From: Trema orientale
Lineage: Eukaryota > Streptophyta > Magnoliopsida > Rosales > Cannabaceae
Direction: 5' to 3'
Length of the DNA: 64,000 nucleotides
Assembly: GCA_002914845.1 (NCBI GenBank)
Contig: JXTC01000009.1
Location: 1,707,177-1,771,176, forward strand
Shown here in pieces: positions 1 through 11,592 of this stretch. Under the pieces are notes generated by a model. That model did no database searches. It saw nothing but the letters and a program-made list of their open reading frames with translations, and was not told the DNA's origin. Positions within the stretch are counted from its first letter, which is position 1, and each line of letters starts with the position of its first letter. The position numbers were made by a program, and so were the translations under genes.

Positions 1-77
1 TATGGCCACAGATAGAGCCTACAGATCTTGAATCTATTTGAATCAGATCCATCTTCATCCCCAAGAGCTTTTGGCAT
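1..77 (-). CDS. Possible 5' edge of a gene running off the left end
   Basis: Read on the minus strand from an ATG at 77, the window edge gives 25 in-frame codons, starting MPKALGDEDGSDSNRF and ending in an aromatic-rich RLYLWP stretch, with no stop before the sequence ends. The composition looks protein-like and the following 600 bases are richer in G and C than the DNA beyond. A T-rich tract lies just upstream of the ATG, so this could equally be an internal exon whose acceptor is the AG inside the fourth codon. I do not recognise the family. It may also be chance coding potential; the neighbouring sequence is needed to decide. Confidence 0.3.
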   Translation of the reverse strand, partial: MPKALGDEDGSDSNRFKICRLYLWP

Positions 78-3000
78 AAGTTCAAAAATAAAATAAAATA
101 AAATAAAACAAAACAAAAAAAGAGAGTCGAAACCCAGATTCGAAAGTAGGATTTTATTGAGATTAAGCCAGATTCGAACGGTGGAATAGCTCAGTTGAAA
201 CTAGAGTGAAGTGGGTTTAGGCGGAATTCGGGCATGATTGAAGGACGAAGCTCAAAAAGGTATGCAAAAAGCCAGATCTTGGAGTGGAATGAGAAACGAA
301 AATGGAGGTCGAAATTTCATGACCCAAAACCAAAAAGGGCTCAAAAATGGAAAACAAACATGAATCGAAGGCTAGGATCTTGGGAAAAAAAATTATTGGG
401 TTTGAAGAAGTGGGGGTGGTGGTCCGGTCTGTGTGCGTGTGTTTTATTTGGGGGAAAATAATAAGAGAGAGAGAGTGTGTTAAAGTGAGTGAAAGTGGTG
501 CAAAACAACTGGGGCAGAGGCAGAGGCAGAGGCAAGGCAGTGTGGTTTTGTGCATTAAACACATGCACTTGTGTTGTGTTATGTTGGCCCACACTTGGCT
601 TTGGCTGAGTGTGGCTCAGACCTCTGAGATGTAGTAAGCCGTATGGGATTTTATAGGCCGCTTCGCGGGATAAACTTCAATGGTGTGGTGGAGACTGGAG
701 TAAGTGCGATCTGTTGTGGGGTCCTTATAAATTGGATTTTCTTCATTGGTTTTATTTTTTATTTTCTTTATTTTATCATGCTAGTAGTGTCAAAACGTGA
801 GTGGCACGAATAATTCTTGATTAGTATCCAACTGTTTTCGGTTAATCATGATGATTAGTTATTTTCAAAAAAAGAAAAAACAATAATAATAAGTAGTCTG
901 AAAATGTGTGTGTTTAAAATTAAATCATATAAGATTTTTCTGGTATAATTTTAATTCAAAAAAATACTGAAAAAAATTAGCAAATATTATAATAACAATA
1001 TTTTCAGGATAAATCTAAAAATAAATTAAATTTGAACTGTTCAATATATATATATAGCACAGTTAACCATTTTACATATAATATTTGTATTATATTATAA
1101 TATTTCTCATGGGGTTGTGCCTCCCCCATCTGCCACCAAAGGCTTTGCCAATTGCCATCACTTGGAATTTCAGCCCTAATTCCTTAGGCTTCTTCTTCTT
1201 CTTCTAAGTCTTCAATCACTGCTTGTCTTGGAATCTTGATTGTCCCGTTGCTGATCCTCATTCAGGTCACGCAATTCAGCATCAAGATTCGATTGTGAAG
1301 CAGCTCGATTCACTCGAGTGGGTCGATTATGCATCTATTTAGAGAGAGAAGAAAGTTACTGTGTGCGTTCTATTTAGAGAAAGAACTATTTCGATGTACA
1401 AAAGATTAGAAAGAGATATTTATTGACACTATAAGATAAAAAGGGGAATCTAGTGTAGTTTTCTCCTTCCATTTTTTTTGGTTCAAATTCAATTATTTTT
1501 TATCACTAGATTTTTTTTTGTTATTATTTATCTTGTAAAATTGATTTTATTTCGAATAATTGAACATTTAATCAATTACCGATAAGTAATACTTATATTT
1601 TTTGACCAATCACATTAAAGTTGGTGAAAAATGTAATATTTTAATAGAGTATCATACTTTTCATTTGTGTGTTTCATAAACATATTTTTCAAAATTAGAA
1701 GTATTATACACGTGTAAATAAATTTACGAATTTTTAGCGTACACATATTTTTATTCCAAAATTTAAAAAGTATTTTTTTCACAAAAAATCCGAATTATAC
1801 CCATCCGCATTATTAGAGGTTTAATTCTCGTCCCATACTTTGCTAACAATGATTTATAGTATAATTTATTTTTAATAATATAAATTCTTGAATTAGTCTA
1901 AAAATAATGGATATCAAATATTTTTAAAGAAGAATACTCAATATAAAAAATATATAAATAAAGTTATAAATTCTTCGTAAATTTCTAAATAAAAAATTCC
2001 AAAATTAATTTTATGTAAATTATTTTTTAATGGTTAAATCGCATACGCTGATGGTGAGTAACTGAGTAGTACCAATCTAGAGATGTACTCAAACTATAGA
2101 AGTAGGTAATAGTGATATTTGATATAAACTAGTTTTAATTATTAAGTTATATATCTTGATATAGCTTAAATACATACCAACCTAGTTCGGATATACTCAA
2201 AACTATAGAAATTTAAATTACTTCTCGTTTCTAACCAACACTTGTTGTATTCAAACTAGATTTTGATCTCATATTCAATCTAGACTCGTATAAAAGTTTA
2301 TTTCAATTGAGACTTGATTTTATATAAAAGTTTATTTCAGTTTCTCAATAATTTCTTTTTTTTACTTAAGAATTAAAAACTATCATTTCACAATCATTAA
2401 AAAAATAAATATGAATAAAATTTGAAATAGAAAACTAATAGATAGAATTAAAACAAATATAAATTTAATTAAAAAAAATAAATTTGAAACAAATAATCAC
2501 CAATGAGCACTAACACGATTACAGCCTAGAAAATGGTTTAAGTTCAACAACAGGCACCATTAGACACGAAAATTAAATAATGCAAAAAAAAATGAGTACA
2601 ATTAGATTCGAAAATAACATAGTATAAAAAACATGCATGATTAGTTATAAAAAGTAACATAGCATTGGAAATAGGCACAAAAATAACATAAATTAAAGGC
2701 CACAATTAAGCACAAAAGTAACATTATATCAAAATATGTACGAAAAATAGACAAGTATGATAACGGTGTAATAACAAAATGATAAGGTACAATAACATGT
2801 ACAGGCATATAACACGACATGACAAGATTAATAATCATACTCGGACCAGCAGGACGTGATTATTAATCATGTTTGGACCAACATGGTATGAACGTGCCTA
2901 GGCCGGCACGACACGATACTATTTACATCATTACTACTCATGTATCAAGTAGATTTCTAGTTAGAATTAAAATAAATAAAGTCATCAACTATTGTATCTG

Positions 3001-3409
3001 AGTAGCTCGTTATAAGTTTTTAATGCCAAACAATAATAAAAGTTGAGGATATTAAAAGGACAAAAAAAAAAGGAGATATGAAAATACACCCTTTGAACCC
3101 TCTACATTGAGAAAGAATATGATTATCACTAGGCTATTCATACCAATCCTAAATTAATATCAAATATGAGATAAAGATAAATAATCGAGTTCCTATATAA
3201 CCATTATTCTAATTTTAGTTTCATGTATCAAACGGGTTGAAAGGTAATTAAGTAATATAAATACAATGCCCAAACATTCACACTTAGAAAAATATGAATA
3301 TTTACTTCTTAATCTAATTGAACATGATGTCATCATTGTAATTATCCAACTAAAAGTGTATGTTAATATTGCTTTAAAATCATTCATCTATTGAACTATA
3401 ACAATTCTT
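78..3409. other. AT-rich intergenic stretch, no gene seen
   Basis: The first 600 bases contain an AAAAT-type simple repeat (about 86-118) and purine-rich tracts that could be the upstream region of a gene to the left. A GC-richer patch at about 1108-1330, with a short TTC repeat, has UTR-like composition but no supported ORF. The remainder is AT-rich with short TA runs (about 1046-1057). No gene, RNA or bounded element could be supported. Confidence 0.5.
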
Positions 3410-3419
3410 TTTTAAAATG

Positions 3420-3595
3420 TCTTTATTTTTATGGGAGAAGGGTGGGACTGGTATAGTGGGAGCTGAGGAGGAGTTAGGTATTTGGGCAGACAGTTTGGTG
3501 TGGCATGATTCGTGATACTCAATTTATTTAGTTTTAAGAAGGAATCGTTCTTTGATCAAAATGGTGAGCAAAAATTAATCAATCATATCTGATAA
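3420..3595. repeat. Dispersed repeat, copy 1 (partner at about 10690)
   Basis: This segment shares many matching blocks, in the same order, with about 10690-10865. Shared words include GTGGGAGCTGAGGA, CAGTTTGGTGTG, CATGATTC and TTTCTTTGATCAAA-like text. Neither copy has an ORF or clear inverted-repeat termini. Its family is unknown. Confidence 0.55.
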
Positions 3596-3994
3596 TATTC
3601 ATTTTTGATTTGGTTATGTTGACTCATGTTAATATGGTAACATTACTTAAATTATATATTTCAAAAATTAATTCGAAAATATAACATTACTGTTATAGAA
3701 ATACAGAGGCAAAAGAAGTATTTGAGCCTTAAAAAAAAAAAAAAAAAATGACAACGCGATAATCAATATTAGCACGAAAAAAATAAAGAACGATCTATTT
3801 GCCATTAATACATGTAAGCTAAAACTAAACGAATCTTCTTACGAAATTGAACCATAGATGAATTGCAAAGCCTAGATTCAAATCGATGAATTTGGGTATT
3901 GATTGGATTCCAAAAAAATAAAAATCATAACCCACTATATGAGACTTTTTAAATTCAATTATTGGTTCATTAAGCGGTCATACTATTAATTCTA

Positions 3995-4154
3995 GAACAA
4001 TGTTATGGTGCCTAATACCATAATAATATTAAGTGATTCTAATTAATAAATTAAATTATATATGAGCTTTAATTAAAATATAATTATAATTAACTAATAA
4101 CAAAATAATACACCATGTGTTGTTAAACATCATATGATGCTCATAACATTATTC
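3995..4154. mobile_element. Mutator-type MITE with 9-bp target duplication
   Basis: A 160-bp AT-rich non-coding element. Its ends are inverted repeats: it starts GAACAATGTTATGG and the reverse complement of its end starts GAATAATGTTATGA. It is flanked by TTAATTCTA on the left (3986-3994) and TTTATTCTA on the right (4155-4163), a 9-bp target duplication with one mismatch. Nine-base duplications are typical of Mutator-like elements. The termini resemble those of the elements at 4967, 9046 and 9828. Confidence 0.7.
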
Positions 4155-4966
4155 TTTATTCTAAAATGATATTACATTATGAATCGATGAATGGTTTTTC
4201 ACTTCTTGGTTTTGTTAATTGTCAACGAGGAACGATTTTGCTTCTTCTTTCTATAGTATAATGATTATTATTTAGTTTGTGATGTGTGATGAATGTAGAA
4301 TTAGTCTCGAGGTCGAGGGCATATCTTAATGGTCGATACTCACTTCCCCAAATGTTGGGGGCTTAGGTCTAAGCTAGGAAAGCTCTCTTTGAAAAAGGGC
4401 ACATTAGGCATTAGTTAAATATATATTAAAAAACATGGGGGATTAAAGTACTCTTTCAATGATTTTAAAATACTTATGGCATGGGTATCTATTGATATTG
4501 TGGGGCTGTGTGGTTTAATTTAATTCAATTGATAATTGGACGGTTAGAAAATATCCATCACCGGTAAGACATTACAGTCATTATAGGACAGCCATTTCGT
4601 ATTTATAAATTGAGAAAAAGGGCTTCTTTTTCTTTTTTCCTTTTTCTGAGAGTGAATAGAGAAGAAGGACATTTACAACTACTATTATGAGAAAAGAAAG
4701 GAAAATGAAAAAATATATATTAACATATATTTGACCCCTTTATAGGTCTAGCAGCTACCATATATCAATGCCATTTACAATTTGGGTCAAAGGCTTATAA
4801 TCCTATATGGCTTTCCTTTTTAGAGAAGAGAAGGACTTCACGGTAGGTTTCCGTTCAAGAGAGAGATTTACACGTACATTCTACCTTCTTTTGCCATGGT
4901 GTCATATCTCTTCGTTCAATAAATATTGTCTACTTGTGGGGCATTATTTACTTATGAAATAATTTA

Positions 4967-5150
4967 GAGCAATGCTATGGGGCACCAGTGGTGCCCAGCA
5001 CCACAGCGACATGTCTGTTTGTCACTGGATGATTTAATTAATAAACTGGGTCTCACATGGGCCCCACTTAAATTATAATTATGATTAGTCAGTGACAGAC
5101 TGACACATCACTGTGGTGCTAGGAACCACTGGTGCCCTGTAGCATTATTC
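4967..5150. mobile_element. Mutator-type MITE with perfect 9-bp target duplication
   Basis: A 184-bp non-coding element with terminal inverted repeats of about 29 bp, containing GGGCACCAGTGGT near each end. The perfect direct repeat AATAATTTA flanks both sides (4958-4966 and 5151-5159). The intact flanks suggest a fairly recent insertion. It has no coding capacity, so it must have been moved by an enzyme encoded elsewhere. Confidence 0.85.
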
Positions 5151-5159
5151 AATAATTTA

Positions 5160-7660
5160 AGGGGCAGTGAATAATGTATGATAAATATTTCTAGATTGCA
5201 AATATCCCGATCCTCACGGTGACTGGAATCCAAAATTTCTTACAAGAAAAATCAGCATCATTTTCATTCACCCAATGATGTAGCACTTCTTTAGGGTACT
5301 ATCCTTGAATACGAAGGATCTTAGTTATTCATTAGGATGGAATTTACGTGAATCTTATCATACTATCTCAAGATATATTACAAAAGAAAGGGTGAACAGA
5401 ATTTTAAAAACAAAAAATTATTTTTTTTAGTGTTAAACTAATAAATCACAATTTTCAAATAATTGCAAATCAATGCGAAAAGCAATGATAAAATTAACAA
5501 ATATCTTGCAAAAAATAAACAGTAGGAGTTAGGGAGATAATAAAACACTATTTTTATAAGATTTGGTAAATACAACGATGTGCTTACATCTCTAATTCTA
5601 GGTGACTTGCTTTAAACTTTTACTGTCAATCAATAATATAGACTTGACCAGCTTGTTTATAAACGAAGTGAATTCTTCTTATGACTCATCCAAATTTTAA
5701 ACAATAGTCTTGACTCTAACACTATCACGGCTGTCATGGATTGTTTAGAATCCGATAATGATCTCACCTAAATCAGATTATATTAGACACTTGCGCCGAG
5801 CTCACCTATCCTCAGATTTTTTTCAATAAAAGAGTAAATATTCACTCACAAACTCTCCTCTCAAGATATTTAATACAAATTTAGCTTAAGAGATTTAAAA
5901 GCAAAACATAAGAAATGATTTAAGATTGGCTCAAAATGATTAGAAAGTCAACTGAATGCAAAAATAGACTAAGGTACTTTTAGAGCAATTGAATATAAAT
6001 GCATGTTCAACCAAGAAGTTTAAATGTTATTAAATAAGGTCTTTTCTTATAGTTTTTTTTTTTTTTTTTTACATAAACTAATTGTTTATAGTTGTTATTA
6101 CTCTTTGCTGTAGAATTAGTGATGAACCGTCATAAACTAGTCGTTATAATGTGTGATGCGTCAGACTGATCCGTTGATTATTTTTAACCTGGACCAAATT
6201 ATGTCCGATCACTATCGATCGAGTACCATTTTGTGCTGAAAAGCACAATAGGGTATTTTTCACGATTTTTCAAGAGACTTAAATCTAGGACTTTCTAAAA
6301 CTTTAATAAACAACAATGTGATATATAAAAAGTCTTCGGGCTATTTGCTAGTCATTATACTATTTTCAAACTTCTAAAAATATTTTGTCATAGTTCAACT
6401 TATTAAAAAGGTTTTAAAACTATTTTGGAAAAACTTAAGGCAATGCAAAGATAATTTATGTGTAATGAAATAAATCTAAAGATATAACTTAATTACACAT
6501 ATTTATCCATCTTTGAGCTTTACTTTTTTTTGCATATTTCTATACGCATCCACTTGAAAATTTTATCAACCTAAGATTTTATGTTGAATTTAAATCAATG
6601 TACTACGTACTTAATAAATTTATTTGTAAAAAAAACTAAATGTATTTAAGATTCAAACCTACATATATCAACATATGATAAGGGCGACCCGAGTGGATGG
6701 TTCGGATCCGAAAGACGCAAGTAGCATACCTATATTAGACTATTACTTTTGTTTGCATACGCTTATATGCATCATCAGATGGAGTATTCGTATTCAACCC
6801 TCTATTTGTAAAAGAATCGCGCACTTTAAGAATGCAACACTAAATACGAGGGTCACTAGTAACTTTCCTTTTATTTTATGATAAGGTATTTCTCTTACTT
6901 ATATTGTATAAATGGGGTGGCAGTGGCACTACTAATTATTGCTTTATTTGTTTTAATTTCTTCGGTTGGAGAGGGGTGTTTGGCTTGGAATTTGAATCGG
7001 TCATTGTGGGGTGGAGCTTGTGGTTAGAGTTATCATAGCACTTGACGATTTAAGTTCAAAAAAATTAAGTGGTGGGGCAACAGACAATGCCTTCCCTAGA
7101 CATGAATTTCAACATTATGCTCAGGTCAACCATGGAATCTTTAGTTCAAATAAACCCTATTTATTATTTCTTTAGTTGGTACCTTTAGTAAGAAAAGCTG
7201 AAAAGGTAAAGAAGTTTGATTTGTTTGAAGCTATATTTTATAGGATAATTATTCATACAAAGCGTCTCTTATGGGAGTGGGTTTTCTAACCAATGACAGT
7301 CATATTGCTGCAAATAATAGTGACTCTTTTGTCTCTATCTCATCTCAATATCTAGCTAGTAATTTATTTTCAACAAAGTGTTGATTTTTGATGTAGGATA
7401 TGACTCAATTTGAGCAGACCAATTAAATGTAAGCGAGTTTTATCAAATAAATAATAGTAATAATAATAATAAATTTAAATGAGATGCGTGTATCTTGAAC
7501 TTAGAGAACTCGAATTCTTTTTGAATGCTAAAGTTGTTTGATAACACTTTTACTCTTTATTTTATTTTTCAAAGAGGAATATGGGATGAAGATCTTCTAA
7601 ATATGGTACTTCAATCTCCACCATGTTTTCGTTTTTTACTTAAGAAAATAATTGGGGCAC
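5160..7660. other. AT-rich intergenic stretch, no gene seen
   Basis: No convincing ORF, RNA gene or bounded element. A poly-T run lies at about 6053-6070. The 68-codon reading frame at 6675-6881 has no recognisable domain and no gene-like flanks, so it is not called. Confidence 0.5.
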
Positions 7661-7667
7661 TTTGGTT

Positions 7668-8366
7668 TTCTGCATAACAATTAGTTATTTAGTCCTTTAA
7701 TTTTTGCTAATAGTATGAATTTATCCTATCATTTTAATTTTGTATTCAAATATCCTTTAAATAATAAAGTTGTTCTTTCTTTTACTCGTAGTACTAATAC
7801 CATTAGAAGACTATTAATAGACAAGAACTAAATAGTCATTTGACCTTTTAGAGAGTTTTTTGATATAAAATAATGCATCTTTTCGAACTTGATTTAAAAA
7901 AAAAAAAATTCATAACACTAATGAATGAATGAAAACTGCCATATTATGCCTTTTTTTTCTCTTTTTTTTAATATATATTTCACAATGTAAACATCATTTT
8001 TTTAACCTATTAAAAATAAAATCAATCATTAAAAGACTAACTAGTAACTAGTTGGAAATGTCCAACAAAAGGGGGAAAAAATAGGAAGGGCATTTATCTC
8101 TTTTTACGTTTTTTTTTTCCTTTTTTTTCCATTTATTTCATTTATTTAATCATAAAAAGTAGTAAGGGCATTTATTTAATTATTTAAAAGGAGAAAACAA
8201 TTTGACCCTTATCCATTGATGGTTTTCTAACAATATTATTGTTGAAGTGGTAAAAGAAGAACAATTTTGTCATTTAGGTGTATCTAAATACAAAACCAAA
8301 AGTAAAAAGATAAATTCATACTAAGCATAAAACATGGGGCAAAATGACTACTTGTTCTTTCACTTG
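7668..8366. repeat. Non-coding element with diverged terminal inverted repeats
   Basis: About 75 bp at the left end matches the reverse complement of the right end with many differences. Both read outward-in as a block containing TAGTATGAATTTATC followed by TTTTGTATT. The interior is AT-rich with no ORF. I could not find a convincing target duplication, so the exact ends and the superfamily are uncertain. It is probably an old non-autonomous DNA transposon. Confidence 0.5.
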
Positions 8367-8454
8367 ACACGTTTGTTGGCCTCACTTGGTATGGCTAGCT
8401 GGCTGAGACATGGAGTGGGCTAAGAAATATACAAAAAGGATATAGATAGGACTA

Positions 8455-8660
8455 GTTTGTGCAAAATGACTTTTTTGTAATTTTATTTAAATGACATTTT
8501 TAAGAATTTCAAAAAAATTTGACTAAAAAAATTTCGACCATTATTTATGATATTGTTAAGAGTTTTTCATAAACTTTTGACTACAAGTAAAAAAATATTT
8601 CTAAAAATGATCATTTTAAAAAAATATTCATAAAGCCATTTAGGCCTACATTACTCTTGC
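8455..8660. repeat. Small foldback repeat
   Basis: The left part (AAATGAC and T-rich text) pairs with the reverse complement of the right part (AAATGGC, ATGATCATTTTT). The interior is AT-rich and non-coding. Termini are diverged and no target duplication is obvious. Confidence 0.4.
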
Positions 8661-9045
8661 CGATGTCCTTTTCCCAAGAATATATATGTTTTAGTGTATA
8701 TATCTTTCTATATATAATAAGTGTCAATAAGGAAGCAAGCAGCACGCACTTCATAGTAATTTATTAATTAGTATATAGTTTTATAGGTGTATCTTTCTTT
8801 AAATTCTAATATAAATATGTAATTTACTAATTAGTTTAAGTTGATTTGGTATATTGAAAATTCGTTTTACTCCTCACCATATACACCAACCCAAGGTCCC
8901 ACTTACATTTTACCATTTATAGACAATTTTTTTAGTTATTTATTTTTTCTTTCTATCTTCACTTGCCTTTCTATTTTTCATTTTTTTTAGTAAGCTTGCC
9001 TTTCAAATTTGTATTTCACTCTGTTTTTTTTTTTATAATTATAAA

Positions 9046-9248
9046 GGATAATGCTATGTGTACCAAAATTTTTACCAAACTTTTAATACTAATACATGTA
9101 GCATATGAGTTGGCAATATTCAATTAGTGAATATGATTTAACTTATTTGTGGTAAGTTTTAATACACCAATTAAATATTGCCAACTCAAATGTCACATAT
9201 GTTGGTATTAAAAATTTAGTACAAATTTTGGTACATCTAGCATTATCC
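9046..9248. mobile_element. Mutator-type MITE with perfect 9-bp target duplication
   Basis: A 203-bp element with inverted termini (GGATAATGCTATGTGTACC at the left; the right end reads GGATAATGCTAGATGTACC in reverse complement). The direct repeat AATTATAAA flanks it exactly (9037-9045 and 9249-9257). The interior contains CATATGAGTTGGCAATATT and its near-complement, so the whole element can fold. It belongs to the same family as 9828-10030. Confidence 0.87.
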
Positions 9249-9827
9249 AATTATAAAAGCTCTTTTTTTTTTCCTCTTTCAATTTTTATTTCATCGTCAT
9301 AGTAGCTTAGTTAGTTATATTTATTATTTTAAGAAAAGTAAATCATAGAATACCTTAAAAAATAGAATAAAATAAACAGAACAATTTAAAGGCAAACAAA
9401 AATCTTTTTTCTTAATTAATCAAAAGAACTGATTATCTTGTGGAAGTAGTTTATCCATACATTTTTTTTACAATTAATCTTTTATATAAAACTTTTACAG
9501 AGAAACATTTTTTCTTTTTTACCTTAGAATATCAATCTATATTTAAAACATCAATTATAATTAACACTATAATATATTTTGTCTAAAAATAAAAAATAAA
9601 AAAAAATACGGGGCACGTCCTCAAAACTAGTATATATATGTGTATATATATATATATATATGTTAATATAGGCTGCTTAATGGTGCGGAGTGGGTGGGAT
9701 TTTAGTGGGGTCACAGCAAGTACAAAGTTGCCTTAGGAGGTGTGGAGGATTTATTTTATTTTTGTTTGATGGAATATTTTTTTTATTTTATTTTCTAATT
9801 TGGTTCGATTCATGCTACTCGTATAAA

Positions 9828-10030
9828 GGATGATACTAGGTGTACCAAAATTATTATTAAATTTTTAATACCTACACATGTGGCATATGAGTTGGCATTA
9901 TTCAATTAGTGTATTAGAAATTAGTACAAATAAATTAATCATATTCACCAATTGAATGATGCTAATTCACATGTCACATGTGTTGGTATTAAAATTTTGG
10001 TACAAATTTTAGTACACTTAGCATTATTCC
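9828..10030. mobile_element. Second copy of the 9046 MITE family
   Basis: A 203-bp element, clearly homologous to 9046-9248 over its whole length, including the internal CATATGAGTTGGCA and TGTTGGTATTAAAA blocks. Flanks are TCGTATAAA (9819-9827) and TCGTATGAA (10031-10039), a 9-bp duplication with one mismatch. The two copies lie less than 600 bp apart in the same orientation but have different flanks. They are therefore independent insertions, not a tandem duplication. Confidence 0.82.
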
Positions 10031-10109
10031 TCGTATGAAATAGGATTTCCTTGGTTACTGGTTGGAGCTAAATATTTTTTTGTGATATTAGGCCTGACAT
10101 TTTTAGAGT

Positions 10110-10370
10110 GGACTCTTTTTTTTTTTAAGATTTGGTACAGTTTTATTAGAAAAATACTATTTTTAAAAAATATTTAAAAAAATATCATTTTTAAAATAGT
10201 AACTAGTAACCAGTACACCAGTTTTCAGTAATTAAATTTATAATTGATAACTAGTCATCGGTAATCAGTTTTCAAAAACTAGTAACTATTAATCATTTTA
10301 AAAATGATATTTTTCTAAAAAATTTTCAAAAAATGATACTTTTCTAATAAAAACCGTAACGAAATTGGAA
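10110..10370. repeat. Foldback repeat, family shared with 45955-46262
   Basis: A palindromic element whose arms contain TTTTATTAGAAAAATACT at the left and TTTTCTAATAAAAACCGTA at the right. Its centre is built from repeated ACTAGTAAC/GTAACTAGT-like words. Homology to the 45.96-kb copy continues to the right (to about 10445) through GTATTTTTGTAA and TATAAGTAAAAGTGTTA, so the repeat is longer than the foldback itself. No ORF. Confidence 0.6.
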
Positions 10371-10689
10371 TAAATAAATAAATAAATTGGCTTCGTATTT
10401 TTGTAATTCTTTTTGGTTTTTATAAGTAAAAGTGTTAGAAACCCAATTTTTTAAAGAAAAAATTAGTAATAATAATTGTGGATTAAATGTCATGCTACGT
10501 CAAATTATGAGGTAATTAAAATGTTAATACCATGTAAACATCACGATAAGAAAAAGATTATCACACACAATGAAATCCATTATGTCATACTTAATTAAGA
10601 GTAATATATTAATATTCCTTCAATAGTATTCATTAATTGAACCATCATAGTTTTTTATTTAATTTTGTAGATTTTTTTTGGTTATTTAT

Positions 10690-10865
10690 TTCTATTTTTT
10701 TATGGTGGGAGCTGAGGAATTTGTCCATTTGCGGCATACAGTTTGGTGTGACATGATTCATGATGCTCAAAGAAATTTGTTTATTTAGTTTTAGGAATGG
10801 AAAATCTTTCTTTGATCAAATTGGTTGTGGTGCAAAAGTGCAAAATCATTCAATCGCCAGTTTCA
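10690..10865. repeat. Dispersed repeat, copy 2 (partner at about 3420)
   Basis: Collinear with 3420-3595 (shared GTGGGAGCTGAGGA, CAGTTTGGTGTG, CATGATTC, TTTAGTTTTA). It is diverged, with small insertions and deletions, and non-coding. Confidence 0.55.
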
Positions 10866-10936
10866 TTTTATCTAAACACTCTTTAGATGTACTTGGTTTA
10901 CATTTCTTATTATATGTTTCAAAGCTACTTTGAAAA

Positions 10937-11157
10937 TAATAATACTAGGTCTCTCAATTATTTTATCAAAATTTTAATACTAACACATGTAATATATAAG
11001 TTGACAACATACCATTAATATATTAGAATTTACTACAAATATATTTAACATCCAATATCATGTCAAATGTGTTAATATTAAAATTTTGATAAAATAGTTG
11101 AAATGCATTTATTAAAAAAAAAAAAAAGAAAAAAGGACACCAAGCATTATCATTTTC
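10937..11157. mobile_element. Diverged third copy of the 9046 MITE family
   Basis: It contains AATAATACTAGGT near the left end, and the right end reads GATAATGCTTGGTGTCC in reverse complement. In between is TTTTAATACTAACACATGTA followed by its near-complement. An A-rich expansion lies near the right end. The target duplication is no longer clear, consistent with an older copy than those at 9046 and 9828. Confidence 0.55.
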
Positions 11158-11592
11158 AAAATAATTTTTAAACTCCCGCAACAAAATCTAACGAGAATCA
11201 CTTTCAAGTACATTGTTTGACTTCTTTAAAAATAAAAAATTAAAAAAATACTTTGTTTGACTTTTTCCGCATTCATTCGACCAGAATCGAGTGCCAAACC
11301 CGAAAAGATTTGCTTTAGCTCAGCTCTTCAGGCTAGAACCACTCGTTTTTTCTGTTTATAAGGTTGAGGCGCAAAAGTTCTTTCATTTCCATTTACACGA
11401 CGCTTTTTTTGAAATATATATATATATATTTTTTTAAATTCGAGTCAAGGACCAAGCCATTTTGGGACATCTAATCTCATTCCGGCCAACCATGGCCAAG
11501 CCAATTAAAAGACAGCTACAGACCCCTGCTCGGCACATTTGATATTCTCGTGTAATAACACTAAAATGATCAAATAAACAGATAGATAAAAA

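Noticed and set aside
4290-4420. A second SINE near 4.3 kb (text resembling part of a pol III promoter)
   Set aside because: No convincing B box and no A-tail or target duplication could be read.
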